Assembly (NCBI GenBank): GCA_036337945.1
Contig: JAYZDF010000043.1
Coordinates: forward strand, 52,665-116,664
Direction of reading: 5' to 3'
DNA length: 64,000 nt
DNA from: JAYZDF01 sp036337945
GTDB taxonomy: Bacteria > Myxococcota > Kuafuiibacteriia > Kuafuiibacteriales > Kuafuiibacteriaceae
Position 1 is the stretch's first letter, and the number at the start of each line of letters is the position of its first letter. The notes under the pieces are model-generated. The model worked only from the letters and a program-made list of their open reading frames with translations. It did no database searches and was not told the DNA's origin. Both the position numbers and the translations under genes were made by a program. Positions 9,361-17,504 of the stretch are shown here, piece after piece.

Positions 9361-11049
9361 ATGTCAGCTTTAATCGCTCTGGCCGCCCTCGCCGTATTCT
9401 ATTTCTTAGGGTATCGAATCTGGTCACGCCGACTGGCTGAAAAAGTTTTTGGACTTCAAGAGACGGAAGAAGCTCCTGCTCATGCTCTGCGTGATGACGT
9501 CGATTTTCTGCCCACCGATAAACACGTTTTGTGGGGTCATCACTTCACTTCTATCGCAGGTGCTGCACCAATTATTGGACCTGCGGTCGCAATTATTTGG
9601 GGATGGGTTCCTGCTCTAATTTGGGTTGTGTTTGGCACAATTTTCCTGGGTGCCGCTCATGACTTTGGTGCGATGGTCTTAGGAGTTCGGCATCAAGGAA
9701 GTATGGTCGGCGACGTGGCCGGACAAATCATCCATCCAAGAGTGAGAATCCTATTCCAAATCATTATCTATTTTCTCGTATGGGTTGTTCTCGCTGTGTT
9801 CGCAGTAGCGATAGGCGTCTTATTTGATAAGTATCCGGCAACCGTCATTCCCATCAATTTTGAGATCATTGTCGCGGTCGCTATTGGATTTCTCATTTAT
9901 AAGAAAAATGTACCTATATTGTGGCCGTCAGTGATCGCGCTTGTTGGACTGTACGCAATGATTGCGGTCGGTATCGAATTTCCAGTCAAACTATCACCGG
10001 ATACGATGAAATCCTTTCTTATCGCAGACAGTGCCGTCATTACTTGGGCTATATTCCTGCTCGTATACGCAGCTGTCGCGAGTATTCTACCTGTTTGGGT
10101 GCTCCTCCAACCTCGAGATTATATTAACTCTCATCAATTAATTGTTGGGTTAGCATTTCTGATTCTTGGCTTGATGGTGGTCAGACCGGAGATGGTTGCA
10201 CCAGCCTATAATCCGTCGCCAACGGGTGCACCTCCCATTTTCCCGTTTATATTTGTTACGATCGCTTGTGGCGCCATCTCAGGTTTCCACGGATTGGTCG
10301 CAAGTGGAACGACCTCAAAACAATTAGACAAAGTGACTCACGCGAGACCGATAGGCTACGGAGCCATGCTCGGGGAAGGAATGCTCGCAGTGATCGCAAC
10401 AGTCGCTGTGGCCGCTGGACTAAAAGATTGGGATCATGCGTATGGGCACTGGAACAGTTCGGGAATCGCCGCGATTGGGCACTTTGTAGATGGAGCAAGT
10501 ACTTTTCTGACGGGCGGCTTCGGGATGCCGGTCGAATGGGCAAATGCTTTGGTCGCCGTTTTAGCGATTTCGTTTGCAGCAACGAGTTTAGATACTGGAG
10601 CTCGAGTGCAGAGAATTGTAGTCAGTGAATTCGGGCGTTCTGTAGGCATTCGAGCTCTAGAAAACAGGTATGTCGCAACCTTTGTTGCAATTGTGCCAGC
10701 CGTACCACTGCTTCTTGCTGGAAAATCTGCCTGGGGTCCATTGTGGCTATTATTTGGTACTACCAATCAACTCATCGGAGGCATGACTTTCTTAGTATTG
10801 TTTGTGTATCTCTTTCGAGCTAGAAAACCGGTCCTTCCTTACTTGATTCCGATGATTTTCGTCCTCGGCATCACGACCGGTGCCATGACCTATAATCTTT
10901 TCCGGTGGACAAATTCCCTGGGCACAAAGGATGCAGCCCCAACACTTACCCTTGTGATTGGCACTATTATTCTAATCTTGGAGTTTTGGATGATTGCTGA
11001 AGCAGTTGTGATCGTTCGTAAACTTTATAAAGAACGAAAATCGATCTGA
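9361..11049 (+). CDS. cstA: CstA-family carbon starvation / peptide or pyruvate transporter
   Basis: This is a 562-residue polytopic membrane protein with the CstA signature near its start: VLWGHHFTSIAGAAPIIGPA, then WVPALIWVVFGTIFLGAAHDFG. Many hydrophobic helices follow. The segment GAISGFHGLVASGTTSKQ and the C-terminal WLLFGTTNQLIGGM are also typical. The family imports peptides (CstA) or pyruvate (BtsT) when carbon is scarce. The protein is shorter than the roughly 700-residue enterobacterial form and matches the shorter version common in other phyla. The ATG lies 31 bases after the amidohydrolase gene, so co-transcription is possible. No regulatory site, such as a CRP box, could be recognised upstream. 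Confidence 0.93.
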   Translation: MSALIALAALAVFYFLGYRIWSRRLAEKVFGLQETEEAPAHALRDDVDFLPTDKHVLWGHHFTSIAGAAPIIGPAVAIIWGWVPALIWVVFGTIFLGAAHDFGAMVLGVRHQGSMVGDVAGQIIHPRVRILFQIIIYFLVWVVLAVFAVAIGVLFDKYPATVIPINFEIIVAVAIGFLIYKKNVPILWPSVIALVGLYAMIAVGIEFPVKLSPDTMKSFLIADSAVITWAIFLLVYAAVASILPVWVLLQPRDYINSHQLIVGLAFLILGLMVVRPEMVAPAYNPSPTGAPPIFPFIFVTIACGAISGFHGLVASGTTSKQLDKVTHARPIGYGAMLGEGMLAVIATVAVAAGLKDWDHAYGHWNSSGIAAIGHFVDGASTFLTGGFGMPVEWANALVAVLAISFAATSLDTGARVQRIVVSEFGRSVGIRALENRYVATFVAIVPAVPLLLAGKSAWGPLWLLFGTTNQLIGGMTFLVLFVYLFRARKPVLPYLIPMIFVLGITTGAMTYNLFRWTNSLGTKDAAPTLTLVIGTIILILEFWMIAEAVVIVRKLYKERKSI

Positions 11050-11115
11050 AGATCGCTTACCGAATTATTCATTCGGCTTGCCGTTCGCCTACCTACTCAG
11101 TACAGAAGAAACACC

Positions 11116-11652
11116 GTGAATACATCGATCAGAATTGGCGTCGTAACTGTATCAGACCGAGCCAGCCGAGGTGAGTATGAAGATCTCGGTGGACCGGCGA
11201 TTGTAGAATATATGAGTGAGGTGCTTACAAACGACTGGGAAGCCGAACGTCGAATTATTAGCGATGAGCAGGAGCTTATCGAAAACACATTGATTGAGCT
11301 TGTTGACGAGTCTGGATGTTGTTTGGTTGTCACCACAGGCGGAACAGGCCCAGCTCGTCGAGACGTGACCCCTGAAGCCACCGAAGCAGTTGCTGATAAG
11401 CTCATGCCTGGATTTGGGGAATTGATGCGCTCAGTGTCCTTACAGTATGTCCCTACGGCTATTCTTTCGCGACAAACAGCGGTCATTCGTAAGAATGCGT
11501 TGATTGTCAATTTGCCTGGAAAGCCAAAGTCCATCCGCGAATGTCTCGATGCGGTTATGCCGGCCATTCCTTACTGCATCGACCTTATTGAAGGACCGTA
11601 CCTTACAACTGATGAGACCCGTCTGAAGGCCTTTCGGCCAAAGAAGAAATGA
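11116..11652 (+). CDS. mog: Molybdopterin adenylyltransferase (Mog/MoaB family)
   Basis: The 178-residue cytoplasmic protein is typical of the MogA/MoaB fold. It opens with RIGVVTVSDRASRGEYED and carries the MPT-binding loop TTGGTGPARRDVTPEAT at 73-89. LVNLPGKPKSIRECLD near the end is also conserved. The enzyme adenylylates molybdopterin before molybdenum insertion. Translation starts at GTG 11116; no better start is in frame. The stop overlaps the start of the next gene (ATGA), so the two are translationally coupled although their functions look unrelated. A molybdopterin oxidoreductase gene at 23.6 kb in this window is a plausible user of the cofactor. Confidence 0.93.
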   Translation: MNTSIRIGVVTVSDRASRGEYEDLGGPAIVEYMSEVLTNDWEAERRIISDEQELIENTLIELVDESGCCLVVTTGGTGPARRDVTPEATEAVADKLMPGFGELMRSVSLQYVPTAILSRQTAVIRKNALIVNLPGKPKSIRECLDAVMPAIPYCIDLIEGPYLTTDETRLKAFRPKKK

Positions 11653-12329
11653 GCAAACTTGTCTTACTGTTGGCACTGGCCCAACTGCCAACCACCGTTC
11701 CAGTTGGCGAAGAACCTTTGGTGGATGTGGAGCCATTGCACCCTGCATTTAGACTAGATATTCGTTACGCAACGAAAGATAATTTCGCAAAAGTGAAGGC
11801 CTACCCCGTTGCCAAATGTCTGCTGCGTGCGTCCGTCGCGAAGAAAATGGTAAAGGCCCAGCGCTGGCTCGATAAGAATCATCCAGGAACTTATTTAATT
11901 TTCAAAGACTGCTATAGGCCTAACGATGTGCAGGCCGTCCTTTGGAATGCGGTAAAAAACACCAAAATGCGCCGCTATGTGGCGAACCCACATACGAAAA
12001 CGGGTTCCATTCATAGCTACGGCGCCGCCGTAGACCTCACCTTAGGGCGCAAGGGTCAAGGCGAGCTTGCTATGGGAACCCCTTATGACTTTTTGGGTAA
12101 ACTGGCCGAGCCTCGGCATGAACAAAAATACTTGGCGAGCGGTCAGCTCACCAAGAAGCACATTAAAAACCGCAAGCTACTGCGCCGCCTAATGACTAAG
12201 GTCGTGGGACTTCGAATGATTCGTAATGAATGGTGGCACTTTAATCTCGATACAGCGAAAAAGATCCGCAAGAGATTTACCCGCCTCAATGTTCCCCTGA
12301 CTTCAGCAGCCAAGCCCTTAAAGCGATAA
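11649..12329 (+). CDS. ddpX: D-alanyl-D-alanine dipeptidase, VanX/DdpX type (M15)
   Basis: The 226-residue protein has a short signal peptide (residues 1 to about 20) and a complete M15D zinc dipeptidase domain. Zinc ligands sit in SIHSYGAAVDLT (His122, Asp129) and in EWWHF (catalytic Glu194, His197). Arg90 in DCYRPNDVQ matches the catalytic arginine of VanX. Known enzymes split D-Ala-D-Ala, either for vancomycin resistance or for recycling wall dipeptide as a nutrient. There are no vanH, vanA or vanRS genes here, so a periplasmic wall-recycling role is more likely than resistance. It overlaps mog by four bases. The gene symbol is assigned by family, not by shown function. Confidence 0.88.
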   Translation: MSKLVLLLALAQLPTTVPVGEEPLVDVEPLHPAFRLDIRYATKDNFAKVKAYPVAKCLLRASVAKKMVKAQRWLDKNHPGTYLIFKDCYRPNDVQAVLWNAVKNTKMRRYVANPHTKTGSIHSYGAAVDLTLGRKGQGELAMGTPYDFLGKLAEPRHEQKYLASGQLTKKHIKNRKLLRRLMTKVVGLRMIRNEWWHFNLDTAKKIRKRFTRLNVPLTSAAKPLKR

Positions 12330-12394
12330 GGAAAAGCAACGAATAGTCTCTTGTTCGATTCGCGCTTTTTCAAGCAACCATTTATACTTACAAT

Positions 12395-13930
12395 ATGAGG
12401 CCTCGGCCATTGTCAGGAACAGGTCGCTCATACTTCGTAGCTGAGTCGATTGTTTGTCTTACACTCAGTATGACCGCCAACATAGGTCACGCTTTCGAGA
12501 CAGGCTCGGCCCTGATCAATATCTCAAGCGAAATCAACGAAGAAGATAGACAGCGTATCAAAACGGCAATTATGAAAAGTACCAAAGTCGTACTTATAGA
12601 ACCCGCATCACTAAGGCCGAAGGTCTCTGAGCTCTCTAAGCAAGTTCCAAAAATTAACGATCGCGCTTTTCGAACCCAACTGCGACAAGCCAGAGACTAT
12701 TACGTTAACCTAAAGCTTGACCGTGCAGACCGCGCCTACGAACGCGCTCTAAAGGAGCTATTCGAGCATCCTCTTTCCCTACCTAATACTCAGACTTTGG
12801 CCCGTATCTACTTTGAGAAATCACAAATATCCAACGCCAGAAAAAGAAAGGGAAAGGCGAAACAAGAATTGAGTCTCGCAATTCGACTCAATCCCCGCCT
12901 GGTTGTTGATCCAAATGAATATGGGCCACCGGTTGTTCGTGCCGTGCAAAGGGAAAAACGCAAATATCAATCTTCAAGAAAAAGAACAATACAGATCAAT
13001 CGTGCGCCACAAGATGCAGTCGTATACGTTAATGGGCAAGAGGTTCAGCAAAACGGAAAAGTTCAAGTGCGAGGACGCGGGCCCCATCTGGTAACAGCGC
13101 GCCGGCTAGGCTTTCGCTCGTATATAAAGTTTCATTCACTTCGCCCTAACAACGGCTATCAAGAAATCGCTATGGTCATGAAAGCTGCGCAAGGCCCGGT
13201 TCTCGCCCAACAGATACTTCGAGACTGGGCGCCAGATGGCAGAATATCGAAGGACGTCTCATCGGCTCTGCCTCGTGAATTAGCGCTTCAACTCGCAAAG
13301 CTTTCAAATATACCAGAAGTATTTGAAGCGACAGCAAGCGAAAGTGACCACATCGAAGTTAAGCGTATTCGAGTTCTGGACGAGGAAATCACAGTCTCAG
13401 TCAGGGGACGAAGTCTCTCTTGGGAACCTTGGGCCTTCGCTCTTCTCTCCGAAGCTCTCGCCGGAAGAACGCTTGAACGTCCCGACCCAAAATCTCTGAT
13501 TTTGGCTTTGTCTGCACCAACCCGAGTCAATGCGACGGAAGATATCGAAGTACTAGTCCAGATTCGAGATACGGCGGCAGAACTGCGAGCACTTCGAGCA
13601 AAATGCGGTGAAGAAGAAAAGGTCCAAAAAATTCAAGGCATCCAACAGGGTGCGTTGAGTATGAGTCTGAGAGCACCTTCTGAACGAGCAGAAATCCAAT
13701 GCAGTGTTGTTGGTTTAGATGCTGCCGGAAAAGAAATCGTGCGATCACCGCCCAAAGATAGACCGGTCAAAGTCTTTGTCGAAGATCCTCGGTCCACGCC
13801 ATGGTATGGTCGTTGGTACGTGTGGACCGCGATTGTTGGTGCCGTTGCCGCTGGAGGCGCAAGCGCTGCTTACTTTTCTTTTCGTGGAGAACCACCAGAG
13901 GAGCATAGACTTGTATTCAATGCACAATAA
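12395..13930 (+). CDS. Exported TPR-like / PEGA-domain protein
   Basis: The 511-residue protein has a likely signal peptide (about 1-33, ending GHA), then an alpha-helical region at about 90-190 with TPR-like helices (RQARDYYVNLKLDRADRAY). A PEGA domain at about 200-255 follows (APQDAVVYVNGQEV ... VTARRLGFRSY). Close to the end there is a single membrane helix, WTAIVGAVAAGGASAAYF. This architecture is common in myxobacterial genomes next to Ser/Thr kinases; its biochemical role is not known. PEGA is a surface or periplasmic beta module thought to bind wall components. The end overlaps the next lipoprotein gene by 11 bases. The convergent kinase at 15.6-17.5 kb also carries PEGA repeats, which suggests a shared ligand or pathway. 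Confidence 0.75.
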   Translation: MRPRPLSGTGRSYFVAESIVCLTLSMTANIGHAFETGSALINISSEINEEDRQRIKTAIMKSTKVVLIEPASLRPKVSELSKQVPKINDRAFRTQLRQARDYYVNLKLDRADRAYERALKELFEHPLSLPNTQTLARIYFEKSQISNARKRKGKAKQELSLAIRLNPRLVVDPNEYGPPVVRAVQREKRKYQSSRKRTIQINRAPQDAVVYVNGQEVQQNGKVQVRGRGPHLVTARRLGFRSYIKFHSLRPNNGYQEIAMVMKAAQGPVLAQQILRDWAPDGRISKDVSSALPRELALQLAKLSNIPEVFEATASESDHIEVKRIRVLDEEITVSVRGRSLSWEPWAFALLSEALAGRTLERPDPKSLILALSAPTRVNATEDIEVLVQIRDTAAELRALRAKCGEEEKVQKIQGIQQGALSMSLRAPSERAEIQCSVVGLDAAGKEIVRSPPKDRPVKVFVEDPRSTPWYGRWYVWTAIVGAVAAGGASAAYFSFRGEPPEEHRLVFNAQ

Positions 13931-15575
13931 AGCATTCACAAGATCAGTATTTTTCACTGTAGGTCTGATGGCTGCTTTGGGGTGTGAACAGAACCCAACC
14001 ATTGTGGACACCCAGATCTCTTTTCAGTTTCCGATCAATGACAGAGCGGCTCAAGAGGAGGTCGTTCGTTTAGTTGTCGAAGCCTGGCCGGCCTCCCTCG
14101 GGGTTTGTGAGCAGTTCGCAGATTGGAAGCAAGTCGTCTGTAACGACACTGCGAACGCGAAGTGTCCTGACGATATTGATCTTGAGCGACGTGTAAATAA
14201 AAAACCGCAAAAGCGTTTAGATTTTATAAAAACAAATGGAGAATGGAACTTCGAAGCATTAAATCTTGGAGAAGCCCAAAACATTCAAATTTCGATTCGC
14301 GGTTATGACCGAGATGAGAAGGGCTTGGTGTATGGATGTCGAGGACTAGAGCTTGGCAATAGTATCGTCGTCTCACTATCTAGGCCATGGTGTGATCAAG
14401 CAGTTTGTTTAGAGTCTTTTCATCCAGGCTGTAATGCAGTGATCGAGTGCAATCTTCAGCAGTCAGGAACATCCTCGATATCGCGCGGCCCTGTATGCAG
14501 AGCAAATACCAGCACGACTGTTTATGTTTGGGAGGAGAATGGGCAAGCATGCGATACGATTCCGACGGTATTTGGAGACGGCGCAAGATGCCGACAGGCT
14601 GTGGTATCGTGCGAGGCTGGGAATATTTTTCCTCTTATTGATGGAATATGCCCTGTAGTAGAAGAAGCATGCGTTGAAGGTGCGACATACCCGAGAGATG
14701 ATTTGAATTGCGATGGTGTCGCACCCGTCAGCGAATGTTCTTGTCGACCGGGTGAAGTCACCGAATGTGAAACGGTAGCTGGATGCTCAGCATCATCAAA
14801 ATGCGGAGATAATTTTCAGTACGGAACCTGCGAGACGATGACGACAACGCTCACCGAATTTTGTGACGGCATTGATAGTAACTGCAACCTTGTGGCGGAC
14901 GATCTAGAGCAAGAGGCGAATCGCAATTGTGCGAAACCTGGTCCGTTTGGCGAGCCTCAAGCCTCACAATGTACGCGAGTCACTGCGCTTCAGCCCTCAA
15001 TAGAGACAGGGAAGCAAGCAGAACCCACAACGAAATTTCAATGTACGTGTGGCCCGAAACAGGGTTCCTGTTCAGGAGATGATTTTGGATGTTGCAACAA
15101 AAGCTGCGTAAACTTGAGGATTAATAACAACAACTGCGGCGGATGCGGAGTCGCCTGTGATGATAGCGATAACTGTTGCAACGCGACGTGTACAAATTTA
15201 GGAACGGACTCGGCGAATTGCGGTAGCTGTGGGATAACCTGCCCGGATACTGCAGATACTTGCTGCCAAGGAGACTGCGTGGACCTTGGCTCAGATATCA
15301 ATCATTGCGGCGCATGTGGAGCAAACTGCGGAAACCTGCGCGAAGGAGCGCGTTGCTGTAATGGACAATGCATCAACACAAATTCGAATATTCAACACTG
15401 CGGTGGTTGCTTCCAACGGTGTGACGTAGGAAAGCGATGCAGTCGCGGTCAATGTGTAGGCGTAGTCGCAAGTGACGGAGGACTCGCGACAAAAGTCGAC
15501 GCAAAAGCACCTGATTCTGGCGGGATAAGGCTAGACGCAGGAGTTCTAATTACCCGAGATAGTGGTGGCAGATAA
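13920..15575 (+). CDS. Cys-rich lipoprotein with MopE-like and repeated CxxC-type motifs
   Basis: The protein has 551 residues. I start it at ATG 13920, which overlaps the end of the PEGA gene and gives a clean lipobox (AALGC, Cys22); the longer open frame from 13719 lies inside the PEGA gene. The N-terminal ~220 residues are a beta-rich domain of unknown type. A MopE-like putative metal-binding motif, FCDGIDSNCNLVADD, follows. Then come four tandem Cys-rich units at about 379-515, each with a form like CVNL..N..NCGGCG..C, similar to repeats annotated as Stig1-like in myxobacteria. A DSG/DAG tail closes the protein. I infer an exported structural, metal-binding or adhesion protein. It meets the kinase gene on the other strand with no spacer. 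Confidence 0.78.
   Translation: MHNKAFTRSVFFTVGLMAALGCEQNPTIVDTQISFQFPINDRAAQEEVVRLVVEAWPASLGVCEQFADWKQVVCNDTANAKCPDDIDLERRVNKKPQKRLDFIKTNGEWNFEALNLGEAQNIQISIRGYDRDEKGLVYGCRGLELGNSIVVSLSRPWCDQAVCLESFHPGCNAVIECNLQQSGTSSISRGPVCRANTSTTVYVWEENGQACDTIPTVFGDGARCRQAVVSCEAGNIFPLIDGICPVVEEACVEGATYPRDDLNCDGVAPVSECSCRPGEVTECETVAGCSASSKCGDNFQYGTCETMTTTLTEFCDGIDSNCNLVADDLEQEANRNCAKPGPFGEPQASQCTRVTALQPSIETGKQAEPTTKFQCTCGPKQGSCSGDDFGCCNKSCVNLRINNNNCGGCGVACDDSDNCCNATCTNLGTDSANCGSCGITCPDTADTCCQGDCVDLGSDINHCGACGANCGNLREGARCCNGQCINTNSNIQHCGGCFQRCDVGKRCSRGQCVGVVASDGGLATKVDAKAPDSGGIRLDAGVLITRDSGGR
15056..15460 (+). repeat. Tandem Cys-rich protein repeats within the lipoprotein gene
   Basis: At least four imperfect units of about 32-36 codons encode a pattern of paired cysteines: CC, then C plus two or three residues plus L, then NCGGCG or HCGACG, then a further C. 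The units are in frame and diverged at the DNA level, so the repeat is old and under protein-level selection rather than a recent expansion. Confidence 0.7.
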
Positions 15576-17504
15576 TTATCTTAGGTCCACAACCAGTCGA
15601 GAGGTCTCCCCTTTTCGAATCATGACTTGCTTCGTCATAGACTTGTTTAGGCGAGGATTTTCAAAACGAACCGTTCTACGCCCCACTTCAACCTTGATTC
15701 CAAACGCAGGTGTTGTTTCTGCCATGACTTTCCCATCGATGTAGACCTTTGCCCAAGGTCTCGAAGAAACATCAAGCCGTCCATACTCAAGTATTTTTCT
15801 TAGCTGAATTTTCTTTTCTACTGCATGGGTTGTTGCAAGATCGATAGTAAAATCAGCAGGGCTGTATCCTTCTTTGTGGACTGTGAGACGATATTTTTTA
15901 CGCTGCAGTGTATCCATCGAAATGGGTGTTGTACCGGTGGCAATCCCGTCGACTTTTACTCGCGCGCCTGAAGGGTCGGACATTAATTTAAAAGAACCCG
16001 GCAGAGGTACAAGTTTTCCTTCAATATTATTTGGTTCTCCGGCTCTCGCACGCTGTGTTAGAAGAAAAGGTTTATACCCCTTGAGCGCCAATCGAATTCT
16101 ATACTCACGATCTGCGTCTACTGGAACCACGGCCGGAGTCGTCTGCGTTTGACTTTGCCCATCAAGAAAAATTTCAGCGCCTGCAGGGTCACTATTAATT
16201 TTCAGGTACGTTGTGACGGGGATAGAGACTCTGTCCAAGGCTTTCGTTTCAGGCGAAGTTCCTTTAGAAAAATAAAATACCAATGCGAAGGAGGCTGTGA
16301 AAACCGCCGCACCAAGGACTACTAACGCTCGGCGACGTTCCTTCCTGTTTTGGATACGTACGCTCTGAGTCGCCGATACTTGATCAGGTTCGGAAGATTG
16401 ATGAAACGCATTTTGCTCGGGTTCATTCTCATGAACCGCAATATTTCGACCTTGCTCTGAAAGTGGTTTGGTTTTGGGGCGAGGCTTGTCCAAGCCTCCT
16501 AAGGCTTCTGCGAAAGCGAGATCAAGTGGGTTTACTTTCGGTTTAGATGGTTTTCTCAAGGGACGGGAGCTCTGCCTCATAACACTACGGACAGCCTGAC
16601 ATATTGACTCGCGGTGGGTATCAGTGACCGATGAACGGAGCGGCTCCAGATCGTTCGCAACATCTCGACCGTGTTGATAGCGCTCGTTCGGATCAACAGC
16701 CAAGAGTTGACTGACAATATCAACCAGGGCTTGAGGAGTTTCCGCACGAAGTTGATCTACGCGCTTATGCTGGGGCGCTTTAGCCATTTCGAGGAGATGT
16801 AAATCTCCCTCGCCATAAATGGCTCGTTGTCCGGTAATCACCTCGTAAAGAATGAGACCTAAACCGTAAAGGTCAGCACGATGATCGACGAGGGCTCCTA
16901 TGTTTGCTTGCTCTGGCGCCAAATAGGCCAGCTTTCCCTTAATTGAGGCCGTAGCGGTCTGTTGCAGGCGCTCCGAAGCTTTCGCCACGCCAAAATCCAA
17001 GAGACGGATGGTTCCATCTCTCGCTACGAGAATATTCGATGGATTGACATCTCGGTGAACAATATTGAGCATTGTTCCGGCAACACTTCTTGCTTCGTGA
17101 ACATATGAAAGCGTCTCGGCGAGATCGACACCGATCGATATTGCCATCCCGATCGGCATTTGTTGAAGATTTCGACGAGCAGATTTAAGGACCGACGAAA
17201 GGTCCCATCCTGGCACATAGTCGAGAACTAAGATGACCTCTCCATCTGTTTCAACCACGTCGTGAACGGCGATAATTCCAGGATGACTCAGTTGGCTTGC
17301 AAGGCGAGCCTCATCGATAAACATGGTGAGAAAATGTTGGTCTTCGGCTAAGTGGGTATGAATTCGTTTGAGCGCTACCCTTTTCTTTACGCCCCTTGCG
17401 AGCTCCATTTCGGCCACATAGACCTCAGCCATGCCTCCAGACGCAAGCCAACCCTCGATAATAAAACGGTCGGCAACCTGTTCACCTGGACGCCATCGAC
17501 TCAT
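15576..17504 (-). CDS. Transmembrane Ser/Thr protein kinase with three C-terminal PEGA repeats
   Basis: The protein has 642 residues. The kinase domain covers about 10-280: glycine loop LASGGMAEVYVAE, catalytic loop HRDVNPSNIL and DFGVAKA, all intact. A basic, disordered juxtamembrane stretch leads to one membrane helix near 390-412 (ALVVLGAAVFTASFALVFYF). The outside part is three PEGA modules: NSDPAGAEIFLDG, SDPSGARVKVDG and SSRPWAKVYIDG. The layout is an intracellular Hanks-type kinase with an external sensor. Its ATG overlaps the stop of the upstream FHA/sigma-54 activator gene by four bases, so the two are co-translated and the activator is the obvious candidate partner. Its 3' end abuts the convergent Cys-rich lipoprotein gene. 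Confidence 0.92.
   Translation of the reverse strand: MSRWRPGEQVADRFIIEGWLASGGMAEVYVAEMELARGVKKRVALKRIHTHLAEDQHFLTMFIDEARLASQLSHPGIIAVHDVVETDGEVILVLDYVPGWDLSSVLKSARRNLQQMPIGMAISIGVDLAETLSYVHEARSVAGTMLNIVHRDVNPSNILVARDGTIRLLDFGVAKASERLQQTATASIKGKLAYLAPEQANIGALVDHRADLYGLGLILYEVITGQRAIYGEGDLHLLEMAKAPQHKRVDQLRAETPQALVDIVSQLLAVDPNERYQHGRDVANDLEPLRSSVTDTHRESICQAVRSVMRQSSRPLRKPSKPKVNPLDLAFAEALGGLDKPRPKTKPLSEQGRNIAVHENEPEQNAFHQSSEPDQVSATQSVRIQNRKERRRALVVLGAAVFTASFALVFYFSKGTSPETKALDRVSIPVTTYLKINSDPAGAEIFLDGQSQTQTTPAVVPVDADREYRIRLALKGYKPFLLTQRARAGEPNNIEGKLVPLPGSFKLMSDPSGARVKVDGIATGTTPISMDTLQRKKYRLTVHKEGYSPADFTIDLATTHAVEKKIQLRKILEYGRLDVSSRPWAKVYIDGKVMAETTPAFGIKVEVGRRTVRFENPRLNKSMTKQVMIRKGETSRLVVDLR

Noticed and set aside
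11042..11076. Two small hairpins (CGATC/GATCG and CCGAAT/ATTCGG) at the end of cstA
   Set aside because: Short stems without a U-tract; one spans the stop codon. Not enough to call a terminator or riboswitch.
11649..12329. Vancomycin resistance cluster
   Set aside because: Only a VanX-like dipeptidase is present; vanH, vanA, vanR and vanS are absent, and the gene is coupled to mog.
13719..13919. N-terminal extension of the Cys-rich lipoprotein
   Set aside because: It lies within the PEGA gene in another frame and would place the lipoprotein signal 67 residues inside the protein.
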